From Pedobacter panaciterrae (GTDB taxonomy: Bacteria > Bacteroidota > Bacteroidia > Sphingobacteriales > Sphingobacteriaceae): DNA of 64,000 bases. The stretch spans positions 496,001 to 560,000 of the forward strand of contig NZ_JABMKW010000020.1 in the NCBI RefSeq assembly GCF_013204795.1. Direction: 5' to 3'. The translations under genes and the position numbers were made by a program. Shown one piece after another: positions 8,720 to 16,517 of the stretch (position 1 is its first letter; each line of letters starts with the position of its first letter). The notes under the pieces were generated by a model that had not been told where the DNA came from, ran no database searches, and was given only the letters and a program-made list of their open reading frames with translations.

Positions 8720-9168
8720 TTCTTAGGTACTTTGCCCAGATAATTATCAAGGCTCCAACGATAAGACGATAGGGTAGCCAATATAAATGCACCAGCACTT
8801 GCGCTAAAAACGGAATAATTTAAAGGTGCTTTTAACCCTAGCGTAATGGTCATCACGAATGCAAATGACAACAGCAGCAGGAAACTTCCAATAGCGGATT
8901 GCCTGGTTCTATAACCGATAATGAGCAATAGCCCAAATAGCGCTTCACCTGCAGTTGCAATAAAACCCATGATATCTGAAATCGATTTGGATAAAAATGG
9001 GAGTAGAGTGTGGGTGTATTCCTGAAAAGACTCCCAGTTGCCCCAGGCAATATTAGTTTGTCCTGCGGCACCCAGCCAGCCAATTCTGTCCAGGACTGCA
9101 GAGAAAAAACCAAGTCCTAATGCAATACGCAGAAATAGTTGGGCTGTATCCGTATATTTTTTCATCAA
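8716..9168 (-). CDS. DoxX-family membrane protein
   Basis: The 150-residue product has four hydrophobic segments at about residues 9-27, 60-84, 90-108 and 113-133. The opening pattern AQLFLRIALGLGFFSAVLDRIGWLG and the central GEALFGLLLIIGYRTRQSA are typical of DoxX/DoxD-like proteins. The family includes quinone- and stress-associated membrane proteins, and no specific substrate can be inferred. Its stop overlaps that of the convergent sigma-factor gene by four bases. Confidence 0.85.
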   Translation of the reverse strand: MMKKYTDTAQLFLRIALGLGFFSAVLDRIGWLGAAGQTNIAWGNWESFQEYTHTLLPFLSKSISDIMGFIATAGEALFGLLLIIGYRTRQSAIGSFLLLLSFAFVMTITLGLKAPLNYSVFSASAGAFILATLSSYRWSLDNYLGKVPKN

Positions 9169-9240
9169 TATATTCTTTATTTATAATGCTTTGTTATTAA
9201 CCTAGGCTAAATGTACTAAAAAGCCTTCTTAGAAAAGATA

Positions 9241-9334
9241 AATGAGGGTGTCCGAAAAAGTGAGGTCGTCATCTCTTCTATTGTCGAGATGACGATGTGG
9301 GCATGATGCCATTAGCATAACGACCACCCTCATT
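9241..9334. repeat. Nested inverted-repeat element
   Basis: Outer arms AATGAGGGTG (9241-9250) and CACCCTCATT (9325-9334) are perfect complements. An inner perfect stem, CGTCATCTC (9267-9275) with GAGATGACG (9286-9294), has a ten-base loop. The 94-base unit lies between two minus-strand genes and encodes nothing. It looks like a REP/MITE-type intergenic repeat. The copy number elsewhere is unknown. Confidence 0.65.
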
Positions 9335-9356
9335 TTGTGAAGTATTCCTGCTAACC

Positions 9357-10112
9357 TTATCTTAAATTACCTGGTTTGCGAATCCAGTTACTATAAGTTT
9401 GCTTACCAATACGGGCGTTATCCCCGGGCACAAGAGACTGATCGTTAATTTCTGCACCAAAATATGGAGCATGGACATCTGAGATCACTTCTCTGTTGTC
9501 ATTTTTAAGGCTAAGGTATTGCCTTACGATTTCATCAAGCCCAATTTTTTCTGGCCCCGCAACTTCTGCTGCGCCATTTAAGGGAGTTCCCACAGCAATA
9601 TCAGCCAGAGCTTCAACAACATCATCTGATGCGATGGGTTGGAACTTAGCTGACGAAACATGGATCTGATCTCCTTGAGTCCCAGCCTGTGCAATACCTC
9701 CTACAAATTCAAAGAATTGTGTGGCATGAAGGATAGAATAAGGAATTCCGGATTCTTTAATTAGTTTCTCTTGGGCAAGTTTGGCCAAAAAATAAGTGTT
9801 GGCGTTCGGACGATCGGTGCCAACAACCGATAGCGCAACATGGTGTTTTACGCCGGCAATTTTTTCTGCAGCAATCAGGTTGCGTCCAGAAGTTTCGAAG
9901 AAATCCAATACTGCCTTTTGTTCAAATGATGGAGAGTTAGCTACATCAACTACTACTTCTGCGTCTGTTAAAGCTTCTGCCAGTCCTTCTCCGGTAACAG
10001 CGTTTACTCCAGTTCCCGGCGAAGCCGCCAATACTTCATGACCCGCTTCGCTTAAAGTGTTTACCAGTTTTGTTCCAATGAGGCCAGAGCCTCCGATTAC
10101 GACAATTTTCAT
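9357..10112 (-). CDS. NAD(P)-binding NmrA-like / atypical SDR reductase
   Basis: The 251-residue product has a Rossmann fold with the nucleotide motif GGSGLIG at residues 7-13. It continues with a DVANSPS strand region and the HHVALSVVGTDRPNANTYFLAKLAQEKLIKESGIPYSILHATQFFEF segment, characteristic of NmrA/atypical SDR proteins of the YesF/azoreductase type. The Y-x-x-x-K pair is present as YFLAK. It probably reduces a quinone or small carbonyl, or acts as a redox sensor. It is monocistronic. Confidence 0.85.
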   Translation of the reverse strand: MKIVVIGGSGLIGTKLVNTLSEAGHEVLAASPGTGVNAVTGEGLAEALTDAEVVVDVANSPSFEQKAVLDFFETSGRNLIAAEKIAGVKHHVALSVVGTDRPNANTYFLAKLAQEKLIKESGIPYSILHATQFFEFVGGIAQAGTQGDQIHVSSAKFQPIASDDVVEALADIAVGTPLNGAAEVAGPEKIGLDEIVRQYLSLKNDNREVISDVHAPYFGAEINDQSLVPGDNARIGKQTYSNWIRKPGNLR

Positions 10113-10300
10113 ATGTTAGTTTTAAAATTTTGACTGTTTATGATGATAACAATCGTCATTTTAAAATTGGACAAATCAGCAAGTCTTAATTCTTGTTGGT
10201 TAAATCAAGATCAGCCTTAATGCACTGATAGAAATTATTTTTTATACAAAAAAGCTTAATCAATTGCCAATATTATTTATTTCTGCTACTGTTTATCTTC

Positions 10301-10308
10301 TAAATTTG
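10301..10308 (+). promoter_or_regulatory. -7 box for the fucosidase gene
   Basis: TAAATTTG matches the Bacteroidota TAnnTTTG element and lies 32 bases before the ATG. No good -33 TTG was seen at the usual spacing. Confidence 0.4.
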
Positions 10309-10339
10309 TTATACACATAACCGAAAAACCAGATATCAC

Positions 10340-11692
10340 ATGAACAGAAGACTATTGTTGGGCTTGATGTTAATCCTGCTCACAACCTCTGCCTTACAGG
10401 CGCAAAAGAAGATTGGTAATGAAACCCCAGAGCAAAAAGACAAAAGAATGGAATGGTGGAAAGATGCCAGATTTGGGATGTTTATCCATTGGGGCTTATA
10501 CGCTTTACCTGCCCGCCACGAATGGGTAAAAAGTAATGAACACATTACTAACGAAAATTACCAGAAATATTTCGATCAATTTAATCCTGATCAGTTCCAG
10601 CCTAAACTATGGGCAAAAAAAGCGAAAGCAGCAGGAATGAAATATGTTGTATTAACCACTAAACACCATGAAGGTTTTACATTGTTTGATAGCAAGTTCA
10701 CCGATTACAAAGCAACCAATACTTTGGCTAAAAGAGATTTAGTAAAAGAGTTTGTTGATGCTTTTAGAGCAGAAGGCTTAAAAATTGGTTTCTATTACTC
10801 ACTGATAGATTGGCATCACCCAGATTTCACAGTTGATGAATATCATCCTTTAAAACCGGCAAACAATGATGAAAATCAATATTTAGCATTGAATAAAGGT
10901 AGGAATATGGCTAATTACCGTAAATATTTAAGCAATCAGGTTAATGAGATTTTAACTAAGTATGGAAAAATTGATATACTCTGGCTTGATTTCTCATATC
11001 CAGGTAAGCATGGCAAGGGCAAAGAAGACTGGGCATCTGTTGACCTGTTAAAGCAGATCAGAAAATTACAGCCGGGTATAATTGTAGATAACAGACTGGA
11101 TCTAGATGACTACACAGACGGTGCAGATTTTGAAACACCAGAACAGGTTAGTACCGAAGCTTTGGCAAAATTTAAAGGTAAGACATGGGAAACATGCCAG
11201 ACTTTTTCAGGTTCCTGGGGCTATTACAGAGATGAAAATACCTGGAAAACTAATAAACAATTGCTGAGCTTATTAGTTACCTCAGTTGCCAATGGTGGCA
11301 ATTTATTGTTAAACGTTGGTCCAACAGCCAGGGGCGAATTTGATAACCGGGCAAATACCGCACTGGATAGTCTTGGACTTTGGATGCATGCTAATTCTAA
11401 GTCAATTTACGGATGCACTTTTGCACCAGATAAATTTAAACCTGCTCCGGGAACCCAGCTTACCTACAACAAAGCTGGCAAAAAACTGTATGTTCATCTT
11501 TTTGAATATCCTAAAGATGGCAAAATAGTGCTGGATGGATATGGTGAAGACGTCGTTTATGCCCAGTTTTTACATGATAATTCAGAACTCTTAACTGATA
11601 AAGACAAATCGACTTCCGGTAGTCTTGTCTTGAAATTACCAACCCAAAAACCAAACTTTCAAATTCCGGTTATTGAATTGAGTTTGAAATAA
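10340..11692 (+). CDS. Secreted alpha-L-fucosidase (GH29)
   Basis: This 450-residue enzyme has a cleavable signal peptide (residues 1-21, ending ALQAQ). The (beta/alpha)8 catalytic domain shows WWKDARFGMFIHWGLYALPA, then KYVVLTTKHHEGFTLFDS and GFYYSLIDWHHPDF. The likely nucleophile is Asp217 in ILWLDFSYPG. NGGNLLLNVGPTARGEF marks the end of the barrel, and a short beta domain follows. It removes alpha-L-fucose from glycans in the periplasm or outside the cell. It stands alone with its own promoter-like box and terminator, not in the SusC/D locus at 34.7 kb. Confidence 0.95.
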   Translation: MNRRLLLGLMLILLTTSALQAQKKIGNETPEQKDKRMEWWKDARFGMFIHWGLYALPARHEWVKSNEHITNENYQKYFDQFNPDQFQPKLWAKKAKAAGMKYVVLTTKHHEGFTLFDSKFTDYKATNTLAKRDLVKEFVDAFRAEGLKIGFYYSLIDWHHPDFTVDEYHPLKPANNDENQYLALNKGRNMANYRKYLSNQVNEILTKYGKIDILWLDFSYPGKHGKGKEDWASVDLLKQIRKLQPGIIVDNRLDLDDYTDGADFETPEQVSTEALAKFKGKTWETCQTFSGSWGYYRDENTWKTNKQLLSLLVTSVANGGNLLLNVGPTARGEFDNRANTALDSLGLWMHANSKSIYGCTFAPDKFKPAPGTQLTYNKAGKKLYVHLFEYPKDGKIVLDGYGEDVVYAQFLHDNSELLTDKDKSTSGSLVLKLPTQKPNFQIPVIELSLK

Positions 11693-11698
11693 TTCATT

Positions 11699-11732
11699 TT
11701 ATTGTCTCGCAGCTATTTCTGTGAGACAATAA
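11699..11732 (+). terminator. Terminator after the fucosidase gene
   Basis: Arms 11699-11712 and 11719-11732 (TTATTGTCTCGCAG with CTGTGAGACAATAA) pair over 14 positions with one G-T wobble around a six-base loop. A T-rich stretch follows. It lies just after the stop codon at 11692. Confidence 0.75.
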
Positions 11733-11737
11733 TTTTC

Positions 11738-11745
11738 TATATTTG
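11738..11745 (+). promoter_or_regulatory. -7 box upstream of the propeller/cupredoxin pair
   Basis: TATATTTG matches TAnnTTTG and lies 43 bases before the ATG at 11789, directly after the preceding terminator. The -33 element is not evident. Confidence 0.4.
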
Positions 11746-11788
11746 TTAGGCAATCGATTGTTTCGTTGTTTAATAACCAAATAAAAGT

Positions 11789-12526
11789 ATGACGATCTGT
11801 AAACGAGTTATGTGTTGCGTGGCATTTTTCACCTGCTGTGCAACTTATACCTGGGCCCAAAGCGCCAACCCTTATGTCCTAAACGCAGGAACTAAACCTT
11901 ATTTATTGCGTAGTTATCTCATGTTCGATGGAAAGAAACGTACACACGTAATTTCTGTAGGCACTTCTGAGAAGCTGAACTATTCTTATGATTTGAAACA
12001 GGGAGCATTATTGCAGGTATGGCGTGGGCAATTTCTTGATGTGACTGAAATGTGGAAGGATAGAGGAGAGCCTCAACTAGCCAAACCTTTAGGTACTGTG
12101 TTACCCCTTTCTGCAGCTCCTGCAATTACAGCACTGACTGATCAAAATGCAGTATGGCCTGATTCTATAAGCTTTGATGATCTCCAAAATAAGGGATATG
12201 TATTAGATAAGAGCAAGATGCCAACGTTTTTATATTCCTCAAATGGTGCTGATGTAAGTGATAAAATAGTAGTGCAAAGCGGAGGTAGTGGTATAGACCG
12301 TACAATAAGCATTAGCAATAGCAAGGGACCTCTTTATTGCAGGATTGCTGCCGCACAAACTATCACTGCATTGAAAGACAACATTTATAGCATTGGAAAT
12401 AAAACATATACTATAAAAGTATCCGCTGAAACAAAGACTTTTATAAGGAAAACAAAAAATGGTCAGGAACTGCTTGCTCAATTGACCAATGGAACTGATT
12501 CATTAACCTATTCTCTAATCTGGTAA
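11789..12526 (+). CDS. Secreted partner protein of the copper/propeller protein
   Basis: The 245-residue product has a signal peptide with an unusual run of cysteines (residues 1-23, ending TWAQ). The mature part contains YLLRSYLMFDGKKRTHVISV and then WRGQFLDVTEMWKDRGEPQLAKPLG. The G-x-FLD-(T/M)-x-x-W-x-x-RG pattern occurs in large cytochrome or membrane-bound dehydrogenase proteins of planctomycete and Bacteroidota type, where it forms a separate beta domain. Here that domain stands alone. The gene lies seven bases upstream of the propeller gene, so the two are almost certainly cotranscribed and act together. Function unknown. Confidence 0.7.
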   Translation: MTICKRVMCCVAFFTCCATYTWAQSANPYVLNAGTKPYLLRSYLMFDGKKRTHVISVGTSEKLNYSYDLKQGALLQVWRGQFLDVTEMWKDRGEPQLAKPLGTVLPLSAAPAITALTDQNAVWPDSISFDDLQNKGYVLDKSKMPTFLYSSNGADVSDKIVVQSGGSGIDRTISISNSKGPLYCRIAAAQTITALKDNIYSIGNKTYTIKVSAETKTFIRKTKNGQELLAQLTNGTDSLTYSLIW

Positions 12527-12533
12527 TCAAAGA

Positions 12534-14555
12534 ATGAAAAATTCAAAATACTTATTGTCTCTTTTATTACTGGGTGCTGGTATTGTAAACTCAAATGCAC
12601 AAACAGAAAGTCAAATATTTCCAATTGTTACTGTTCCAATTCCCAAAGAAATAGCACTTGAAGTTGGTGGAATGACCTTTTTACCCAACGATGAATTGGC
12701 TGTGGCTACACGCCGTGGCGAGGTATGGATTATCACAAATCCATATATGAAAGATGGGGAGCAACCTAAATATCGTCTATTTGCGCATGGTATGCATGAA
12801 ATATTAGGCTTAAACTATATTAAGGGGGATATTTATCTGACTCAGCGCGCTGAGCTTACACGCCTCCGGGATCTGGATGGTGATGGTGAAGCCGATGAAT
12901 ACCGAACAATGTATTCCTGGCCATTATCCGGCAATTATCATGAGTATGCCTATGGCCCTATGCTAGACAAGGATGGCAACATGGTAGTTACCCTAAATTT
13001 AGGGTGGATAGGATTTGGAGAAAGCATGTCCAAATGGCATGGCTGGATGCTCAAATTCACTCCCGACTTTACCATGAAGCCCTTTGCTACTGGTTTCCGT
13101 TCACCTGCGGCTTTCGCTCTGAATAACAATGGTGATGTATTTTATGCAGAGAATCAGGGCGATTGGGTAGGCTCAGGTAGCATAACTCATGTTGAAGAGG
13201 GCGACTTTTTAGGCAACCCTGCAGGCTTGATCTGGGCTGATCAGCCTGGCTCTCCAGTAAAGCTTCGGAAAAAAGATATTCCGGATACAGGTGAACCCAA
13301 GTACGATGTAGCCAAAAGGGTACCCGGATTAAAAACTCCTTCTGTATGGATCCCACATTCTATCATGGGTAATTCAACTTCCGGAATCCTTAATTATTCA
13401 GATAATGGAAATATGGGCCCTTTTAAAGGACAGCTGTTTGTAGGCGACCAGGCCCAGAGTAAAATCAGTAGGGTATTCCTTGAAAAGGTTAAAGGGGTTT
13501 ACCAGGGGATGGTATTTCCTTTTCGTGAAGGATTTTCTTCGGGTATATTAAGAATGAACTGGGGTTCTGATGGCAGTATGCTTGTAGGTATGACTTCAAG
13601 AGGATGGTCTTCAACCGGAAAAGAAGAATATGGACTGCAGCGTTTGACTTGGTCTGGCATCATGCCTTTTGAGGTGCAAACCGTAAAGGCTCAGCCCGAC
13701 GGTTTCGAGCTGGAATTTACCATGCCAGTAGATGAAAAAACTGCCCGTAATGCTGGCTCTTATAAATTATCGACTTTTACTTATAAGTACCATCATATTT
13801 ACGGAAGTCCGGTGATAAACCAATCTCCCCGCAACATTAAAGCAATCGTAATCTCTCCAGATCATAAACGCGTACGATTAGTACTGGATAGTTTAAAAGA
13901 AGGGTATATTCATGAGATCAGAACTGAAGGACTACGCTCAAAAGGCGACAATACCCCTCTGCTCCACAATTATGGATATTATACTTTAAATAAGATTCCG
14001 GATGGAGAAAAAGTAGTGGCAACGGCCGAGAACAAACCAACCGGTAGCATGCAGACTTCAAACGCAGCACAAGGTATGGATCATCATCACATGGGGAATA
14101 TGACAGCCACCAACAGCAAAATTACTGGTAGTACTGCAGCAGGGAAACACATTACCAAACAGCCAATAAGCTGGAAGAACGGGCCGGATAAAACCATTTT
14201 ATTAGGAACCAAACCGGGATTGAAATTTGACATTACAAATTTGACTTTAAAAGCAGGAACGAAAGTGAAGCTAACCTTTGCCAATACAGATGATATGCTG
14301 CACAATTTTGTGCTCACAACTCCAGGAGCGGGTAATGTTGTCGGAGAAATGGTGATGAAGATGGGGCTTGATGGTGAAAAGTATGATTTTGTTCCTAATA
14401 GTGCTAAGGTACTTGCACATACCACATTATTGCAACCGGGAAAATCAGATACTATTTATTTTACTGTACCAAAAACACCTGGGATATATCCTTTTATCTG
14501 TTCTTATCCTGGCCACTACACGGTAATGAAGGGACAGATCAAAGTGATTAAATAG
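12534..14555 (+). CDS. Secreted beta-propeller (sugar-dehydrogenase-like) fused to an azurin-like cupredoxin
   Basis: The product has 673 residues with a signal peptide at 1-22. Residues about 30-390 form a beta-propeller of the sorbosone/glucose-dehydrogenase type (GEVWIITNPY, RDLDGDGEADEY, FATGFRSPAAFALNNNGDVF, VGDQAQSKISRV). A linker with a His-rich patch (HHHMGNM) follows, and residues about 565-673 form a cupredoxin. The type-1 copper ligands are visible as His590, Cys656, His661 and Met665; the Cys-x4-His-x3-Met spacing is that of azurin. The copper domain could pass electrons from or to the propeller, in which case it would be a periplasmic dehydrogenase with built-in acceptor. The substrate and the propeller cofactor are unknown. 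Confidence 0.85.
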   Translation: MKNSKYLLSLLLLGAGIVNSNAQTESQIFPIVTVPIPKEIALEVGGMTFLPNDELAVATRRGEVWIITNPYMKDGEQPKYRLFAHGMHEILGLNYIKGDIYLTQRAELTRLRDLDGDGEADEYRTMYSWPLSGNYHEYAYGPMLDKDGNMVVTLNLGWIGFGESMSKWHGWMLKFTPDFTMKPFATGFRSPAAFALNNNGDVFYAENQGDWVGSGSITHVEEGDFLGNPAGLIWADQPGSPVKLRKKDIPDTGEPKYDVAKRVPGLKTPSVWIPHSIMGNSTSGILNYSDNGNMGPFKGQLFVGDQAQSKISRVFLEKVKGVYQGMVFPFREGFSSGILRMNWGSDGSMLVGMTSRGWSSTGKEEYGLQRLTWSGIMPFEVQTVKAQPDGFELEFTMPVDEKTARNAGSYKLSTFTYKYHHIYGSPVINQSPRNIKAIVISPDHKRVRLVLDSLKEGYIHEIRTEGLRSKGDNTPLLHNYGYYTLNKIPDGEKVVATAENKPTGSMQTSNAAQGMDHHHMGNMTATNSKITGSTAAGKHITKQPISWKNGPDKTILLGTKPGLKFDITNLTLKAGTKVKLTFANTDDMLHNFVLTTPGAGNVVGEMVMKMGLDGEKYDFVPNSAKVLAHTTLLQPGKSDTIYFTVPKTPGIYPFICSYPGHYTVMKGQIKVIK

Positions 14556-14564
14556 ATCATGAAC

Positions 14565-15086
14565 CTAGCGATTGTAATATGTTCTTCTTCCTTTAACAGT
14601 GTTACAATAATCATCTAAGTTCATTCGCAATAGATGAGCGCCGAGTGCCAGGCTCGCAAGAGTATCGATGCCATATTTTTTATCCAGCAAGCTTAAAATA
14701 TAATCTGTCATATAGGGATGAGTAAAATCATCCCTTTGTACTTTTACTTCAAGGTTATTAATGGTATAATAATAGATCCAACTCGTAATGATCTTTTGTA
14801 TCAGGAATTCTTGCTCTGAAACAAGTAACTCATAATTTCTTTCTTGTACGGCAATAGGACTAAAATCTATGTTCAGGAACTGTATAAAATGATTATAATG
14901 GACGTCAAATAATTCCCTGGTCAGATTGTTAAATAAACAATTGACATTTTTATTTTCCACCCTCAGGTGTTTACCTTCGGGTTGGATAAAGAAAAGTTCA
15001 GCGGTTTTAACCCAGGGTTTTCCAGGTCGATAATGATAGATATCATCCGGATGTCCGCTGTCTTTCGAGTAGAATAACGGTTTCAA
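14565..15086 (-). CDS. Hypothetical protein, translationally coupled to an acidic protein, TTG start
   Basis: The 173-residue product is soluble, with no signal peptide or recognised domain. It is rich in aromatic residues and has a C-terminal helical region (HPYMTDYILSLLDKKYGIDTLASLALGAHLLRMNLDDYCNTV). The reading frame starts at TTG (15084-15086), overlapping the TGA of the acidic gene as TTGA. No in-frame ATG lies upstream before a stop, so translation probably begins by coupling. The acidic neighbour could be its partner or chaperone, but that is inference only. Confidence 0.7.
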   Translation of the reverse strand: MKPLFYSKDSGHPDDIYHYRPGKPWVKTAELFFIQPEGKHLRVENKNVNCLFNNLTRELFDVHYNHFIQFLNIDFSPIAVQERNYELLVSEQEFLIQKIITSWIYYYTINNLEVKVQRDDFTHPYMTDYILSLLDKKYGIDTLASLALGAHLLRMNLDDYCNTVKGRRTYYNR

Positions 15087-15355
15087 TGCAATACGGCTTC
15101 TAGAAAATCTAGATCCTCCTCTTCATCAAACCCGAGTTCATCTTCTTCATCAAAATCGAGATTATCAAGATCTTCCTCAATTGGGAATTCATCATCCTCA
15201 AGATCATCATCTTCAAATTGGATATCGTCGTCTTCTGGTGGGCCATTCAATAATGAATTCCAATTATCAGTTTCTGCTGTTAAAGCTGGATCCATGATCG
15301 CTGTCTGCTTTTCTTTTATTTTGGTTTCCATAAAGCTGTTTTGATTAGTTTTCAA
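15083..15355 (-). CDS. Highly acidic small protein
   Basis: The 90-residue product is basic near the N-terminus (METKIKEKQ) and then extremely acidic from residue 39 on, with blocks such as EDDDIQFEDDDLEDDEF and DFDEEDELGFDEEEDLDFL. It is probably disordered, with spaced Leu/Phe residues that could form short binding motifs. No family was recognised. It is the first gene of a two-gene unit with the 173-residue protein, overlapping it by four bases. Confidence 0.7.
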   Translation of the reverse strand: MKTNQNSFMETKIKEKQTAIMDPALTAETDNWNSLLNGPPEDDDIQFEDDDLEDDEFPIEEDLDNLDFDEEDELGFDEEEDLDFLEAVLH

Positions 15356-15557
15356 ATTTTACCAATACGCTCGTCCAAAGTATTAAGGTATACCCTAAAA
15401 AATATAAAACCTTAATTACTTTAAATTTACGGTTTTAATTGAGAACTAGGAAGATAAAAAAACATCTGGTCGTGCGGCAGCACTGTCTTTTCTCAATATT
15501 GTCAATTTATTAGAAAAGCTAGCTAAATTCTGCATCTCTTCATGTCTTTCTATGGGC

Positions 15558-15565
15558 TATTTTTG
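15558..15565 (+). promoter_or_regulatory. -7 box of the hydroxyproline operon
   Basis: TATTTTTG matches TAnnTTTG and sits 16 bases before the first ATG of the operon, implying a very short leader. The remaining bases of the 15356-15581 gap show no other clear element. Confidence 0.4.
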
Positions 15566-15581
15566 TTAAAAAAAATAAACT

Positions 15582-16517
15582 ATGAAAATAAAATGGTCGG
15601 GCGTATTTCCAGCCGTAACAACCAAGTTTACGGATAATGATGAGTTAGATTTCAATGCATTTGACGAAAATATCTATGCCCAGCTCGAGGCGGGTGTTGA
15701 TGGACTAATCCTTGGGGGATCTCTGGGCGAAGCAAGCTCACTTACAAACGAAGAAAAATTTGGGTTACTGTCTCATACCATAAAATTGGTAAATGGAAGG
15801 GTACCGGTTTTACTCAATATTGCAGAATCAACTACCAAAGCAGCAGTACAAGTCGCAAAAACAGCTAAGGAATTAGGGGCTAGCGGCTTAATGCTTTTAC
15901 CACCAATGCGTTATTATGCCGATGATGAAGAAACACTTGCTTTTTTTAAATCAGTTGCTGAAAGTACAGACTTACCAATCATGATTTACAACAATCCGGT
16001 AGATTATAAAATTGAGGTAACATTGGATATGTTCGCAGAACTTGCTAACTATGAAAACATTCAGGCTGTCAAAGAATCGACAAGGAACATTTCGAACATT
16101 ACAAGAATGATCAACAGATTTGGAGACCGGTTTAAAATCTTTACGGGAGTAGATCCTATCGCTATGGAAAGTCTGGTAATGGGAGCACATGGATGGGTAG
16201 CAGGACTTGTAGATGCCTTTCCTAAAGAAACAGTAGCAATTTACCGCTTGGTAAAATCTAACAGGATACAGGAAGCTTTAACAATTTACAGGTGGTTCCT
16301 TCCGGTTCTTGAATTGGATATTCATCCTAAACTTGTACAATATATAAAACTCGCTGAGGTGGGTACCGGTATAGGAACAGAAAACGTAAGAGCACCGCGA
16401 TTAAAAATTAAAGGTAAAGAACGCGAGCGTGTCCTTAAGATTATTAACGATGCATTGGTGGCAAGACCTGTATTACCAGAAAACAGCTGGGGAGTGTTAG
16501 AATTACCAGCTGTATGA
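15582..16517 (+). CDS. Dihydrodipicolinate synthase family: 1-pyrroline-4-hydroxy-2-carboxylate deaminase
   Basis: The 311-residue product is a class I aldolase-type barrel. GGSLGEASSLTNEEKF marks the glycine-rich loop, Tyr136 lies in MIYNNPVDY, and the Schiff-base Lys164 lies in IQAVKESTRNI. Lysine-biosynthetic DapA and several sugar-acid lyases share these motifs. The assignment to deamination of 1-pyrroline-4-hydroxy-2-carboxylate to 2,5-dioxopentanoate rests on its position with the semialdehyde dehydrogenase, epimerase and D-hydroxyproline dehydrogenase. Its stop overlaps the next start (ATGA), so it is translationally coupled to the dehydrogenase. Confidence 0.88.
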   Translation: MKIKWSGVFPAVTTKFTDNDELDFNAFDENIYAQLEAGVDGLILGGSLGEASSLTNEEKFGLLSHTIKLVNGRVPVLLNIAESTTKAAVQVAKTAKELGASGLMLLPPMRYYADDEETLAFFKSVAESTDLPIMIYNNPVDYKIEVTLDMFAELANYENIQAVKESTRNISNITRMINRFGDRFKIFTGVDPIAMESLVMGAHGWVAGLVDAFPKETVAIYRLVKSNRIQEALTIYRWFLPVLELDIHPKLVQYIKLAEVGTGIGTENVRAPRLKIKGKERERVLKIINDALVARPVLPENSWGVLELPAV

